DNA of 64,000 nt from Rhodospirillales bacterium (lineage in GTDB: Bacteria; Pseudomonadota; Gammaproteobacteria; Burkholderiales; Burkholderiaceae_D). Shown in pieces: positions 20,211-29,528 of the stretch (the stretch's first letter is position 1; every line of letters begins with the position of its first letter). Below the pieces are notes generated by a model. It did not search any database. It saw only the letters and a program-made list of their open reading frames with translations, and had not been told where the DNA came from. The position numbers and the translations under genes are program-made. The stretch is taken from positions 1 to 64,000 of the forward strand of contig CAJCID010000207.1 of NCBI GenBank assembly GCA_903970305.1, in the 5' to 3' direction.

Positions 20211-20534
20211 ATGGCCATCACTCTCACTGAAAAAGCAGCCCAGCACGTCAATCGCTACCTCTCCCGGCGCGGCAAGGGGGAAGGATTGCGCTTTGGTGTC
20301 AGGACTACAGGCTGCTCGGGATTGGCTTACAAGCTCGAGTATGTCGATCTGCCCGATCCTGCTGATGAGGTATTTGAGAGCCACGGGGTAAAAGTCTTCG
20401 TGGATCCCAAAAGCCTGCCCTACATCGACGGGACCGAACTGGATTTCGCGCGCGAGGGCTTAAATGAGGGATTCCGCTTTCACAACCCCAACGTCAAGGA
20501 CGAGTGTGGTTGTGGCGAAAGTTTCCGGGTCTAG
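20211..20534 (+). CDS. iscA: A-type Fe-S carrier protein IscA
   Basis: Carrier that receives clusters from IscU and delivers them to apo-proteins. The 107-aa length is standard, and the three ligand cysteines are Cys35 (TTGCSGLAY), Cys99 and Cys101 (DECGCGESF). It follows IscU by 83 bases and lacks a clear ribosome binding site, which together with flanking hairpins suggests its expression is set separately from iscU. Confidence 0.97.
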   Translation: MAITLTEKAAQHVNRYLSRRGKGEGLRFGVRTTGCSGLAYKLEYVDLPDPADEVFESHGVKVFVDPKSLPYIDGTELDFAREGLNEGFRFHNPNVKDECGCGESFRV

Positions 20535-20554
20535 CTCGAGGCCCGCTGTGAAGG

Positions 20555-20577
20555 AAGGCGGCTCGGCCGCCTTTTTT
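20555..20577 (+). terminator. Intrinsic terminator-like hairpin inside the isc operon, before hscB
   Basis: AAGGCGGC (20555-20562) pairs perfectly with GCCGCCTT (20566-20573) around a TCG loop and runs into a T-tract ending at 20577. It sits between iscA and hscB, ending 5 bases before the hscB ATG. It should attenuate transcription into hscBA-fdx-iscX or act as a processing site. The T-tract occupies the place where a ribosome binding site would be. Confidence 0.75.
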
Positions 20578-20582
20578 GCTTA

Positions 20583-21119
20583 ATGGACATCACTCAGAGC
20601 CACTTCGAACTGTTCGGCCTTCCGGAGCGCTTTGCGCTCGACCGCAAGGCACTCGACGAGGCCTATCGCGCCGTGCTCTCGCGCGTGCATCCGGACCGCT
20701 TCGCCGCGTCCGGTGACGCCGAAAAGCGGGTCGCGCTGCAGTGGGCCACGCAAGCCAACGAGGCCTACCGCACCCTAAAGGACGAGGTCGGTCGTGCCCG
20801 CTATCTGTGCGAGTTGCGCGGGATCGCGCTGGAAGTCGAGACCAACTCGGCGATGCCGGCTGCCTTTCTGATGCAGCAGATGGAGTGGCGCGAAGCGCTC
20901 GAGGAGGCCGAGACCGAACGCGATGCCGATCGGTTGGGCCAGATCGAGGGCGAACTCACCCGCGCGCGCGCGGCGGCGATCGCCGATGTCGGTGCGCTTC
21001 TCGATGGCGCCGCAGACCCGGTCGCAACCGTAGAGGCCGTGCGCGGGCTCCTGTTTCTCGATCGCTTTGCTGAGGATGTCGCAAACACCCTCGATCGGAT
21101 CGAGTCGAGCGTAGGCTAG
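20583..21119 (+). CDS. hscB: Fe-S assembly J-domain co-chaperone HscB
   Basis: J-type partner of HscA that recruits IscU. The 178-aa protein has an N-terminal J domain ([17 protein letters not shown] at 36-38) and a C-terminal three-helix domain with the IscU-binding face ([16 protein letters not shown]). There is no recognisable ribosome binding site because a terminator-type hairpin and T-run end just before the ATG, so translation initiation must be unusual or weak. Confidence 0.96.
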   Translation: MDITQSHFELFGLPERFALDRKALDEAYRAVLSRVHPDRFAASGDAEKRVALQWATQANEAYRTLKDEVGRARYLCELRGIALEVETNSAMPAAFLMQQMEWREALEEAETERDADRLGQIEGELTRARAAAIADVGALLDGAADPVATVEAVRGLLFLDRFAEDVANTLDRIESSVG

Positions 21120-21187
21120 GCCTGCACATCCACGTCCGGATCCCGTATCCATTTTCCAATCCGCGCTCTCCTACGAAGTTTCTTTTC

Positions 21188-23056
21188 ATGGCCCTTCTGC
21201 AAATCTCCGAACCCGGCATGGCACCTGCGCCGCACCAGAAGCGCCTCGCCGTGGGTATCGATCTGGGCACGACCAATTCCCTGGTCGCGACCATCCGTAA
21301 CAGCCTGCCCGAGGTTCTTCCTGACTCTGAAGGGGAGGCCCTCTTGCCTTCGGCCGTGCACTACGAGACCGTGGGTGGCGCTGCGATCGGCAAGAAGGCG
21401 CTCGCCCTGCGTGCCGTTGATCCCGTCAACACCATCGTATCGGTGAAGCGCTTCATGGGTCGCGGCCTGGCCGACGTGAAGCGCCTCTACGGCACCGAGC
21501 TGCCCTACGATTTCGTGGACGCCCCGGGCATGGTGCAGTTGCGCACCTCGGCCGGCGTGAAGAGTCCGATCGAGGTGTCCGCCGAGATCCTGGCGACGCT
21601 GCGCCAGCGCGCCGAAGATTCCTTGGGGGACGAACTGGTCGGAGCGGTCATCACGGTGCCCGCCTACTTCGATGACGCACAGCGCCAAGCGACCAAGGAT
21701 GCCGCCCAACTGGCGGGCTTGAATGTGTTGCGGCTGCTGAACGAACCCACGGCCGCCGCGATCGCCTACGGACTCGACAAAGGTTCAGAAGGCATCTATG
21801 CCGTCTATGATCTGGGCGGAGGAACCTTTGACATCTCGATCCTGCGGCTCACCCGCGGCGTCTTCGAGGTGCTCGCAACCGGGGGCGATTCGGCCCTGGG
21901 CGGCGACGATTTCGACAGCTGCCTGGCCCAACTCGTACGGACCCGCGCGGCGCTCGGCCCGCTCGACCATGCGGAGGAGGCTGCGCTATCCATTGAGGCG
22001 CGGCGCGTCAAGGAAGCGCTCTCATCGGCTCCCGAAGTGGAGTTTCGGCTGACCACCAGCCAAGGTTCCCGAACGGTTGCGATCAGCCAGATGGACTTCG
22101 TTCAGGCAAGCGCCCAACTGACCAGCCGCACGCTCGCTGCCGTGCGCAAGTGCCTGCGCGACGCCAAGCTCAAGCCCGATGAGATCGATGGCGTCATCCT
22201 GGTCGGCGGGGCAACGCGCATGCCGCACATTCGCAAGGAGGTGGGTGCGCTTTTTGGCAGGCCCCCCTTGGTCGACCTCGACCCGGATCAGGTTGTCGCG
22301 CTCGGGGCCGCGATCCAGGCCAATCTTCTGGCCGGAAACCGCGCCACGGGCGACGATTGGCTGCTGCTTGACGTCATCCCGCTGTCCCTGGGTGTCGAGA
22401 CGATGGGCGGACTCGTCGAGAAGATCATCCCGCGCAATTCCACCATCCCGATTGCCCGTGCCCAGGAGTTCACGACCTTCAAAGACGGCCAGACGGCGCT
22501 TGCTGTCCATGTGGTGCAAGGCGAGCGTGAACTGGTCTCGGACTGCCGCTCTCTGGCGCGCTTCGAATTGCGCGGCATTCCAGCGATGGTGGCTGGTGCG
22601 GCCCGCATCCGCGTGACCTACCAGGTTGATGCGGACGGCCTCCTGTCGGTGTCGGCCCGCGAGATGACCTCGGGAGTCGAGGCATCCATCATGGTCAAGC
22701 CCTCCTATGGACTGGCCGATAGCGACATCACCCGCATGCTCGAGGAGAGTTTCCGATCGGCCCAGACCGACATGCACGCGCGCGCCTTGCGTGAACTGCA
22801 GGTCGATGTCGAACGCCTGGTCGCGGCCACCGAGTCGGCCTTGCAAAAGGACGGCGCGCTGTTGTCGAGCGAGGAGCGGGCGCGCCTGGAGTGCCTGGTG
22901 CGCGAGGCGGCAGGCGCGGCCCTTGGTTCGGACCACGCGAGCCTGAAAAACGCCATGGACAGCCTGGCGCGCGGCACCGAGACGTTCGCTGCGCGTCGCA
23001 TGGACGAGGGGATCCGTAAGGCACTCTCGGGTAAACGGCTCGACGAGATTCTCTGA
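21188..23056 (+). CDS. hscA: Fe-S assembly Hsp70 chaperone HscA
   Basis: Specialised Hsp70 that drives cluster release from IscU. The 622-aa protein has the ATPase motifs [11 protein letters not shown] near residue 21, [38 protein letters not shown] and [11 protein letters not shown], then the beta-sandwich substrate domain ([13 protein letters not shown]) and helical lid. It starts 68 bases after hscB and precedes fdx by 7 bases. The length is the usual one for HscA and shorter than DnaK. Confidence 0.97.
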   Translation: MALLQISEPGMAPAPHQKRLAVGIDLGTTNSLVATIRNSLPEVLPDSEGEALLPSAVHYETVGGAAIGKKALALRAVDPVNTIVSVKRFMGRGLADVKRLYGTELPYDFVDAPGMVQLRTSAGVKSPIEVSAEILATLRQRAEDSLGDELVGAVITVPAYFDDAQRQATKDAAQLAGLNVLRLLNEPTAAAIAYGLDKGSEGIYAVYDLGGGTFDISILRLTRGVFEVLATGGDSALGGDDFDSCLAQLVRTRAALGPLDHAEEAALSIEARRVKEALSSAPEVEFRLTTSQGSRTVAISQMDFVQASAQLTSRTLAAVRKCLRDAKLKPDEIDGVILVGGATRMPHIRKEVGALFGRPPLVDLDPDQVVALGAAIQANLLAGNRATGDDWLLLDVIPLSLGVETMGGLVEKIIPRNSTIPIARAQEFTTFKDGQTALAVHVVQGERELVSDCRSLARFELRGIPAMVAGAARIRVTYQVDADGLLSVSAREMTSGVEASIMVKPSYGLADSDITRMLEESFRSAQTDMHARALRELQVDVERLVAATESALQKDGALLSSEERARLECLVREAAGAALGSDHASLKNAMDSLARGTETFAARRMDEGIRKALSGKRLDEIL

Positions 23057-23063
23057 GGAAACC

Positions 23064-23399
23064 ATGCCCACCATCACCGTACTGCCGCACGTGGACATCT
23101 GTCCCGAGGGCGCACGATTTCAAGCGGAGCCCGGCGAGAGCATCTGCCGCAATCTCTTGAACCATGACATCGCCATCGAGCATGCCTGTGAGCTCTCGTG
23201 CGCCTGTACTACCTGCCACGTGATCGTGCGCGAAGGCTTCGCAGGTCTTGATCCGTCTGAAGAGAACGAGGACGATCTCCTGGACAAGGCCTGGGGTCTG
23301 ACGCCGCTGTCGCGCCTGTCCTGCCAGGCCATTGTGAAAGAGGGCGATCTCGTGATCGAGATCCCTCGCTATACGATCAATCACGCCAAGGAAAACTGA
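23064..23399 (+). CDS. fdx: Adrenodoxin-type [2Fe-2S] ferredoxin of the ISC system
   Basis: Electron donor for cluster assembly. The 111-aa protein carries the vertebrate-type ligand set Cys42, Cys48, Cys51 and Cys87 (ACELSCACTTCHV, LSCQAIV), plus a nearby extra Cys46 as in other Isc ferredoxins. GAGGAAACC before the ATG is a good ribosome binding site. It lies between hscA and iscX with very short gaps. Confidence 0.97.
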   Translation: MPTITVLPHVDICPEGARFQAEPGESICRNLLNHDIAIEHACELSCACTTCHVIVREGFAGLDPSEENEDDLLDKAWGLTPLSRLSCQAIVKEGDLVIEIPRYTINHAKEN

Positions 23400-23407
23400 G
23401 GATTGCC

Positions 23408-23602
23408 ATGAAGTGGACCGATACGCTGGATATCGCCATAGCCCTCATCGAGGCGCACCCCGATGTCGATCCCCTGCAGGTGCGCTTCACCGACCTGCAC
23501 CGCTGGGTGCTTGAATTGCCCGAATTCGACGACGAGCCGGCGCGCTCGGGGGAAAAGATCCTGGAGGCGATCCAGATGGCCTGGATCGACGAGGCCGCCT
23601 AA
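23408..23602 (+). CDS. iscX: ISC accessory protein IscX
   Basis: Small acidic protein (64 aa) that binds IscS and iron and modulates assembly. Typical residues are MKWTDTLDIA at the N-terminus, HPDVDP, the FTDLHRWVLELPEFDDEP core and the end ILEAIQMAWIDEA. GAGGA precedes the ATG by 6 bases. It is the last gene of the isc operon, and no obvious terminator follows before the convergent fhs gene. Confidence 0.96.
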   Translation: MKWTDTLDIAIALIEAHPDVDPLQVRFTDLHRWVLELPEFDDEPARSGEKILEAIQMAWIDEAA

Positions 23603-23683
23603 GCTGCGCCTGGCCAGGAGCGCAGTGCTGGTCCGAGGCGAATGCCATCGGCGAGAGCGCCGGTACCGGGTGCCTGGCCGTCT

Positions 23684-25348
23684 TCAGGATAGGCCGATGA
23701 TCTCGCCATCAGCATCGATGTCGATCTGGAGCGAGGCCGGATTGACGGGCAGTCCCGGCATCGTGAGAACGTCTCCCGAGATGGCGACGACAAACCCCGC
23801 TCCGGCCGAGAGCCGGACCTCGCGGATGTTCAGAGTATGGCCAGTGGGTGCGCCGCGCCGTGACTCGTCGGTCGAAAACGAATAGGGGGTCTTGGCGATG
23901 CACACCGGCAGGTGCCCGAAGCCTGCCTCGGCATACCCGGCCAACTGCTTGGCCACGCCTGCACCGAAACTGGCGCCCTCGGCGTGGTAGATGCGCTTGG
24001 CAATGCTCTCGATCTTCTCTACAAGACTCGCGTCGCGAGGATAGGCAAAGCGCAGCTCTCCCTTCGACTCGGCCGCGACGCGCACGACTTCCCTCGCGAG
24101 ATCGAGCGCGCCCGCGCCGCCTTCGGCCCAGTGGCGCCCTTCGATGACGGGCACGCCCTGGTGGGCCATGCGGGTCTTGATCAGTTCGAATTCGCTCGGC
24201 CGGTCTCCCTGGAAGTGGTTCAATGCCACGATCACGGGCAGGCCAAAACATCCCGAGAGGTTCGCGGCATGGCGCTCGAGATTGACGAGCCCACGCCCGA
24301 GCGCCTCGAGATTGTCCTCGCCCAGGTGCGGGGCATTCAGGCCACCGTGGTACTTCAGGGCGCGCACGGTCGCGACGATCACGGCCACGGCAGGCTTCAA
24401 ACCGGCGCTGCGGCATTTGATGTCGATGAACTTCTCGGCGCCCAGATCAGCTCCGAATCCCGCCTCTGTGACGGTGTACTCCGAGAGCGCCAGTGCCGCG
24501 CGCGTGGCGATCACGGAACTGCAGCCGTGGGCGATGTTGGCAAACGGGCCGCCGTGAATGAAGGTAGGCGTGCCGCCCAGGGTCTGAACCAGATTGGGCT
24601 TGATCGCCTCCTTCAGGAGCGCCGCCATCGCCCCGTGGGCCTTCAGGTCCGAGGCGCGGACCAGATGTCCGGTGCGGCTCGTGGCCACGACGATTGCGCC
24701 GATGCGATGCTTCAGGTCCTGCAGGTCGGACGCGAGGCAGAGGATCGCCATCAGCTCGGAGGCGACGACAATGTCAAAGCGGTCCTGGCGCGGAAAGCCA
24801 TTGGCCGCGCCACCGAGGCCCACGACCGTCTCGCGCAGCGCCCGATCGTTCAGATCGAGCACCCGCCTCCAGCTGATGCGGCGCACGTCGATGTCCAGCA
24901 GATTGCCGTGATGGATGTGATTGTCGATCAGGGCGGCAAGCAGGTTATGCGCCTGCGCGACCGCTGCGAAATCGCCCGTGAAGTGCAGATTGATCTCGTC
25001 CATCGGGACGACCTGGGCGAGCCCGCCTCCGGTCGCGCCGCCCTTCTTGCCAAACACGGGCCCCATGCTCGGTTCGCGCAGGCAGACGATGGACTTATGG
25101 CCAAGCAGATTCAAGGCGTCGCCGAGTCCGATCGTGGTGGTGGTCTTGCCTTCGCCGGGCGGGGTCGGACTGATGCCAGTCACAAGAATCAGCTGACCAG
25201 CCCGGGCCGCGTCGCCCAGCGGGGGCTTGAACTTCGCCTTGAACCGTCCGTAGGGCTCGATCAGTCCGGGATCGAGTCCGGCGCGCTCGGCAATGACAGC
25301 TATCGGTTCAAGCTTTGCGGCACGGGCGATTTCGGAGTCGGAGGGCAT
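23684..25348 (-). CDS. fhs: Formate-tetrahydrofolate ligase
   Basis: ATP-dependent synthesis of 10-formyl-tetrahydrofolate from formate, feeding purine and one-carbon metabolism. The 554-aa length is normal. The ATP-binding loop [15 protein letters not shown] (about residues 60-75) and the family signatures [37 protein letters not shown] and [14 protein letters not shown] are all visible, and the C-terminal PGLPVNPAS is typical. It is convergent with the isc operon and stands alone. Confidence 0.96.
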   Translation of the reverse strand: MPSDSEIARAAKLEPIAVIAERAGLDPGLIEPYGRFKAKFKPPLGDAARAGQLILVTGISPTPPGEGKTTTTIGLGDALNLLGHKSIVCLREPSMGPVFGKKGGATGGGLAQVVPMDEINLHFTGDFAAVAQAHNLLAALIDNHIHHGNLLDIDVRRISWRRVLDLNDRALRETVVGLGGAANGFPRQDRFDIVVASELMAILCLASDLQDLKHRIGAIVVATSRTGHLVRASDLKAHGAMAALLKEAIKPNLVQTLGGTPTFIHGGPFANIAHGCSSVIATRAALALSEYTVTEAGFGADLGAEKFIDIKCRSAGLKPAVAVIVATVRALKYHGGLNAPHLGEDNLEALGRGLVNLERHAANLSGCFGLPVIVALNHFQGDRPSEFELIKTRMAHQGVPVIEGRHWAEGGAGALDLAREVVRVAAESKGELRFAYPRDASLVEKIESIAKRIYHAEGASFGAGVAKQLAGYAEAGFGHLPVCIAKTPYSFSTDESRRGAPTGHTLNIREVRLSAGAGFVVAISGDVLTMPGLPVNPASLQIDIDADGEIIGLS

Positions 25349-25490
25349 GGATTCGGATTCTGAAGTGGAAGATGGATGGACCGGCCCGGGCGAGGCGCAT
25401 CTCGCTCAGGTCGGCGGGCCTGGCGCAAAGCCGAGATGATAGGGCAAGCGGCCAGCCTGCGCCAAGGTCCTCGTTCGAATCGATCCTTCT

Positions 25491-26081
25491 CTATTGGGCA
25501 GTCAAGCGGGGTAGGCGCTGGAACACAACGACCAGACAGTAAAGGAGGGTGAGGGCGGCACTCGTCCACAAGATGATGCCCACGCCCAAACCCGTCAGGA
25601 ACGGCACCTCTGCGGGGGGATTGGAGAATGCGATGAACGCTGCCCACGCCACGAGCGCGGTGCCGGTGACGTAGTGCGGGAGGTAGCGAAACGCGCGCGC
25701 CAAGGGGTAGAGATGGATGCCCACGATGATCGCGATCGCGGTGAGCACATAGTTCTCCCGATGCAACGCGATGAGCGTCGGCACGGCCACGGCGACCGCG
25801 CCCCACTGAACGAGGTTGACCGTGCGAAACAGGCGTCGCTCCCGCAGATCCTCTTCGGTCTCGGGACCCGGGGCGCTGCCAGCGCTCCCCAGGCGGCGCA
25901 GCATCCAGATGGTCGTGGCAATCAGCGCCAGCCAGGCAAGAGCGATCAGGGCACCGCTGGACCAATCCAGGCGAGCGCTAACGAGAAGCGACAGCGCCAT
26001 CCACAGACCGCCGAAACTGGCAAAGAAGATGATTCCGGTCGCGCGGCCTTGCAGGGTCTTGACGATCGAGGGGTCGGACAT
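25491..26081 (-). CDS. Hypothetical integral membrane protein (about five to six TM segments)
   Basis: The 196-aa protein has hydrophobic segments near residues 15-35, 43-60, 92-108, 112-127, 140-155 and 162-186. A charged cytoplasmic loop holds a Glu/Arg-rich stretch (ETEEDLRERRLF) between segments two and three. I do not recognise a function; similar DUF-type membrane proteins often sit beside a small winged-helix regulator. It is the third gene of a short operon, after a membrane protein and the regulator. Confidence 0.8.
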   Translation of the reverse strand: MSDPSIVKTLQGRATGIIFFASFGGLWMALSLLVSARLDWSSGALIALAWLALIATTIWMLRRLGSAGSAPGPETEEDLRERRLFRTVNLVQWGAVAVAVPTLIALHRENYVLTAIAIIVGIHLYPLARAFRYLPHYVTGTALVAWAAFIAFSNPPAEVPFLTGLGVGIILWTSAALTLLYCLVVVFQRLPRLTAQ

Positions 26082-26120
26082 GGCGGTCTCCTAGGAAGCT
26101 ATTCGGATCGGACAATGCAG

Positions 26121-26432
26121 TCAGGCGGTGGACTTCGTCTGCGCGGTGTCCACGATCTCGCGCAGATACACGATATGCTGGTCGAAGGCGAGCTTGCCCG
26201 CGCGTGAGATCTTCACGCGCGTGCGCGGTTTTTTCTTCACGAAATCCTTCTCGATGACGATGTAGCCCGCGCCTTCGAGGATGTTCAGATGCGCCCCCAG
26301 ATTGCCGTCGGTGGCCAGCACGATCGCGCGCAGGCGGGGAAACTCGATGTAACCGGGCGCAGGCAGTGCGTTCAGCGTCGCCATGATCTTCAGGCGCAGC
26401 TGCTGGTGGATGATGTCGTCCGGGGCGCCCAC
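26121..26432 (-). CDS. Winged-helix transcriptional regulator (MarR/HTH_34-like)
   Basis: The 103-aa protein is a single winged-helix domain: IHQQLRLKIMATLNALP, then the recognition helix region DGNLGAHLNILEGAGYIVIEKDF, and the basic wing KKKPRTRVKISRAGK. This is the ArsR/MarR-like HTH_34 type. It begins with GTG just one base after the stop of the upstream membrane protein gene, so translation is coupled. It probably autoregulates its operon; an ACTCT-N7-AGAGT repeat lies upstream of the first gene. Ligand unknown. Confidence 0.88.
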   Translation of the reverse strand: MGAPDDIIHQQLRLKIMATLNALPAPGYIEFPRLRAIVLATDGNLGAHLNILEGAGYIVIEKDFVKKKPRTRVKISRAGKLAFDQHIVYLREIVDTAQTKSTA

Positions 26433-26433
26433 T

Positions 26434-26973
26434 TCAGACCTTCTTCAGCCAAAGTCCTCCGAGGATGAGCGAGCCGCCCGCGGCAAGTCCCATCCAGAGG
26501 ATGAAGTAGGGTCCCAACAGGTAAAAGCCCAGGAGGGTCGCGACCGCGAGGATGGCGCCGATCGCCACGAGTCGTGCCCCGAGCCCAAGACCTGCAATCA
26601 TGTACGCCGCGGCGATGATGAGTCCGTTGGTCGCTGCGATCTGGGCGGGCGAAGGCGGTCCGAGCACACACAAAAGAGCGATGGCCAAAAAGACGAGGAT
26701 CCACACGCCCGCGCCGATACGCCAGTCCGACTCACCCCCGCCCTGCCGCGCAAGAACGAAACTGGCAATCGATCCGCCCACCCCAATCACGGGCCAGATC
26801 ACGTTGACCCAGGCAGGCTCCACGTATTCGAGGCCGAAGCCTGCCATCCAGAGTACGCCCCACAGGATCAGTTGCGCCCCGACCTGGGCATATCCTGCGA
26901 GTCGCCGACTCAAGGCGTCGCTCTGGGCGATGGCCTGTAGGGCGTCCTGTGCTTCAGTCTGGGTGAGCGGCAT
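26434..26973 (-). CDS. Hypothetical membrane protein, first gene of a regulator operon
   Basis: Start set at 26973 (MPLTQTEAQ); the open frame extends upstream but that part shows no coding character. The 179-aa product has an N-terminal soluble helix (residues 1-25) and about five hydrophobic segments (near 28-45, 50-70, 82-100, 108-130, 133-165), ending in LWLKKV. Family not recognised. The stop is one base from the GTG of the winged-helix regulator, an arrangement seen when a small repressor controls neighbouring membrane proteins. Confidence 0.8.
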   Translation of the reverse strand: MPLTQTEAQDALQAIAQSDALSRRLAGYAQVGAQLILWGVLWMAGFGLEYVEPAWVNVIWPVIGVGGSIASFVLARQGGGESDWRIGAGVWILVFLAIALLCVLGPPSPAQIAATNGLIIAAAYMIAGLGLGARLVAIGAILAVATLLGFYLLGPYFILWMGLAAGGSLILGGLWLKKV

Positions 26974-27344
26974 GGTGGTGGCTTTCTCGGTGTCTCGAAA
27001 CGGACCGGCACGGCAGCTGAGGACGGCCGCGCTCGGGTTGATGCAGAGTACTCTATATGGCAGAGTGAAACTTGGCAAGAAGTTTTTTTCGAGAAGCGCG
27101 AAACGAGGCTTCTGATGGAAGAAAACGGCGCGTAGAATGCGCTCTGACCTGGGCCAGGACGGGCTCTTGATGTCCCGGCTTCTGGCCCCATCGTGAGACA
27201 CGCAGGGAGGGATCGCGACCGGGAATGCGGTCTACCCTCGGGCAGAGCAGAGCCTGTGCTGCATCCGGTGGAAGGGTGCCCGGTTTCATCAGGACGGCCT
27301 TCCCCCATCCTCTTTTTTTGTCAGGCCAACCAGGCGACCTGCCC
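26974..27344. other. Divergent intergenic region between membrane-protein operon and oligopeptidase gene
   Basis: About 370 bases carrying both promoters. It includes two overlapping inverted repeats at 27045-27066, annotated separately. No gene is supported. Confidence 0.5.
27045..27066. promoter_or_regulatory. Overlapping palindromes, candidate operator of the winged-helix regulator
   Basis: AGAGTACTCT (27045-27054) is a perfect palindrome, and ACTCT-ATATGGC-AGAGT (27050-27066) forms a second inverted repeat sharing its right half. The block is 70-90 bases upstream of the first membrane-protein gene and overlaps AT-rich promoter-like bases. Confidence 0.45.
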
Positions 27345-29477
27345 ATGAATTCGATGATCCCCGCCGTAGCCGATCCGCCTGCGCCGACCGAGAATCCTCC
27401 CCTCGCAGCGCGACGCGAGCATCAGGTCGAGTCGCCCCACGGCAGCCGTTCCGACCCCTATTACTGGCTGCGCGACGATTCGCGCAGCGACGCCGACGTG
27501 CTCGCCTATCTCGAGGCGGAGAACCTCTGGTATGAGTCCTACGCCGCGCGCTATCGGCCGCTGCGCGAGGCGCTCTACAAGGAGATCAAAGGCCGCATCA
27601 AGGAGGATGATGCGAGCGTGCCGTACCGTTCGCACGGCTATCTGTATCGCACACGCTTTGCCGAGGGCTCCGAATATCCGATCTATGTGCGCGAGGCCGA
27701 TCGCCCGGATGCCAACGAGGAGATCGTGCTCGACGTCAACGCGATGGCCGCCGGGCACGACTACTACCACGCCCATCCCTCGGCTTACAGCCGCTCCCAG
27801 AAGCTGCTCGCCTATGCTGAAGACGACACGGGACGCCGCCAGTACCGCATCCGCGTGCGCGACCTGGAAAGCGGTGTCGATCATCCCGATGTCATCACAG
27901 GTACCAACGGCCAGTCGGTCTGGGCCGACGACGAGAAGACGCTCTTCTATGTCGAGAACGATCCCGAAAGCTTGCGCAGCTGCCGGGTGCGCCGCCACAT
28001 CCTTGGAACCGATCCCGCCACGGATGTGACGGTCTACGAGGAGACGGACACAAGCTTCTACACCTCGGTGGGCAAGACCGGTTCGGAGAAGTATCTCGTC
28101 ATCCATGTCTCCTCGACCGTCTCCGACGAGGAACGGATCCTGCCCCTGGCCGCGCCCCTCACGGATCTGCAGCTCTTCGCCCCCCGCCAGCGCGACTTCC
28201 TCTACGACGCCGATCATATCGACGGGCGCTGGGTCATCCGCACGGACTGGGACGCGCCGAACTTTCGTCTGATGCAGGTTGCAGAAAGGGCGATCGGCAA
28301 ACGCGACGAGTGGACCGACCTCGTTGCGCACCGTCCGGCCGTCTTCCTCAATGCGTATGCCTTGTTTGAGCGCTACTTCGTCGTGGACGAGCGCAGCGAA
28401 GGGTTGCGGCGCCTTCGGGTACAGGCCTGGGAGAATGGTGTGCCGACCGGCAACGCCACCTACGTGCGCTCGGATGAGCCGGCCTACACGATGTCCTTGG
28501 GCGTGAATCCGGAACAGGCGAGCGTCATCCTGCGCTACCACTATAGTTCGCTGACGACGCCCACTTCGACCTTCGATCTGAACATGGACACCGGTGAGCG
28601 TACCCTGAAAAAGCTCCAGCCTGTCCTCGGCGGATTCGATGCCTCACACTATCGCTGCGAGCGCGTATGGGTGACCGCGCGCGATGCAGTCAGGGTGCCG
28701 GTCTCGCTTGTCTATCACATCGGCACGCGTCGCGACGGCCGCGCGCCGCTCCTGCAATACGGCTACGGCTCGTACGGCCATGCGATCGATCCAACCTTCA
28801 CATCGAGCATCATCTCGCTCCTCGATCGGGGCTTTGTCTACGCGATCGCCCACATCCGGGGCGGCGAGGAGATGGGCCGCGCCTGGTACGAGGACGGCAA
28901 GAAGCTGAAAAAGCAGAACACCTTCAACGATTTCATCGACGTCTCCGAAGCCTTGATCAGTCTGGGCTATGCCGCACGCAACAAGGTCTTCGCTGAAGGC
29001 GGCAGCGCCGGCGGACTGTTGATGGGAGCGGTCATTAATGCGCGTCCGGACCTCTATCGCGGCATCCTGGCCGACGTCCCCTTCGTCGATGTGGTCACGA
29101 CGATGCTCGATGAAAGCATACCGTTGACGACCAATGAATTCGACGAATGGGGCAATCCCAAGGAGAAGGGATTCTACGAATACATGCTCTCCTATTCGCC
29201 TTACGACAACGTGCGCGCGCAGGCCTATCCGGCCATGATGGTCACGACCGGTCTGCATGATTCCCAGGTGCAGTATTTCGAGCCGGCGAAGTGGGTTGCG
29301 AAACTGCGCTCGACGAAAACCGATCGGGAACCCCTGGTCTTGAAGACCAACATGGAGGCGGGCCACGGTGGCAAGTCGGGCCGCTTTCGACAGCTCGAGG
29401 AGATCGCCGAACAGTTCGCCTTCATCATCGATCTCGCCGAGTCCACTCCGCCGGCGAAGCGCCCGCCGGCCGGCTAG
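27345..29477 (+). CDS. ptrB: Oligopeptidase B (S9A prolyl oligopeptidase family)
   Basis: Serine peptidase cleaving short peptides after basic residues. Start chosen at 27345 (MNSMIPAVAD); the upstream frame is Pro/Arg-rich non-coding sequence. The 710-aa protein has an N-terminal seven-blade propeller and a C-terminal hydrolase domain. The catalytic Ser is in EGGSAGGLL (about 554), Asp in GLHDSQVQY (about 639) and His in EAGHGGKSGR (about 674). HPHGSRSDPYYWLRDD-type residues near 35-50 are typical of PtrB. No signal peptide, so cytoplasmic. Convergent with the acyltransferase gene. Confidence 0.95.
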   Translation: MNSMIPAVADPPAPTENPPLAARREHQVESPHGSRSDPYYWLRDDSRSDADVLAYLEAENLWYESYAARYRPLREALYKEIKGRIKEDDASVPYRSHGYLYRTRFAEGSEYPIYVREADRPDANEEIVLDVNAMAAGHDYYHAHPSAYSRSQKLLAYAEDDTGRRQYRIRVRDLESGVDHPDVITGTNGQSVWADDEKTLFYVENDPESLRSCRVRRHILGTDPATDVTVYEETDTSFYTSVGKTGSEKYLVIHVSSTVSDEERILPLAAPLTDLQLFAPRQRDFLYDADHIDGRWVIRTDWDAPNFRLMQVAERAIGKRDEWTDLVAHRPAVFLNAYALFERYFVVDERSEGLRRLRVQAWENGVPTGNATYVRSDEPAYTMSLGVNPEQASVILRYHYSSLTTPTSTFDLNMDTGERTLKKLQPVLGGFDASHYRCERVWVTARDAVRVPVSLVYHIGTRRDGRAPLLQYGYGSYGHAIDPTFTSSIISLLDRGFVYAIAHIRGGEEMGRAWYEDGKKLKKQNTFNDFIDVSEALISLGYAARNKVFAEGGSAGGLLMGAVINARPDLYRGILADVPFVDVVTTMLDESIPLTTNEFDEWGNPKEKGFYEYMLSYSPYDNVRAQAYPAMMVTTGLHDSQVQYFEPAKWVAKLRSTKTDREPLVLKTNMEAGHGGKSGRFRQLEEIAEQFAFIIDLAESTPPAKRPPAG

Positions 29478-29481
29478 GCCC

Positions 29482-29509
29482 GAGAGGCCAGACCTGAGAG
29501 GCCAGACCC
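29482..29509. repeat. Two tandem copies of a 14-bp unit between convergent genes
   Basis: GAGAGGCCAGACCT is repeated immediately as GAGAGGCCAGACCC, right after the oligopeptidase stop. GC-rich sequence and a distal GGTCT that could pair with AGACC follow, so it may also form a hairpin. Confidence 0.7.
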
Positions 29510-29528
29510 CGCGGGCCCGGGCCTTGGT

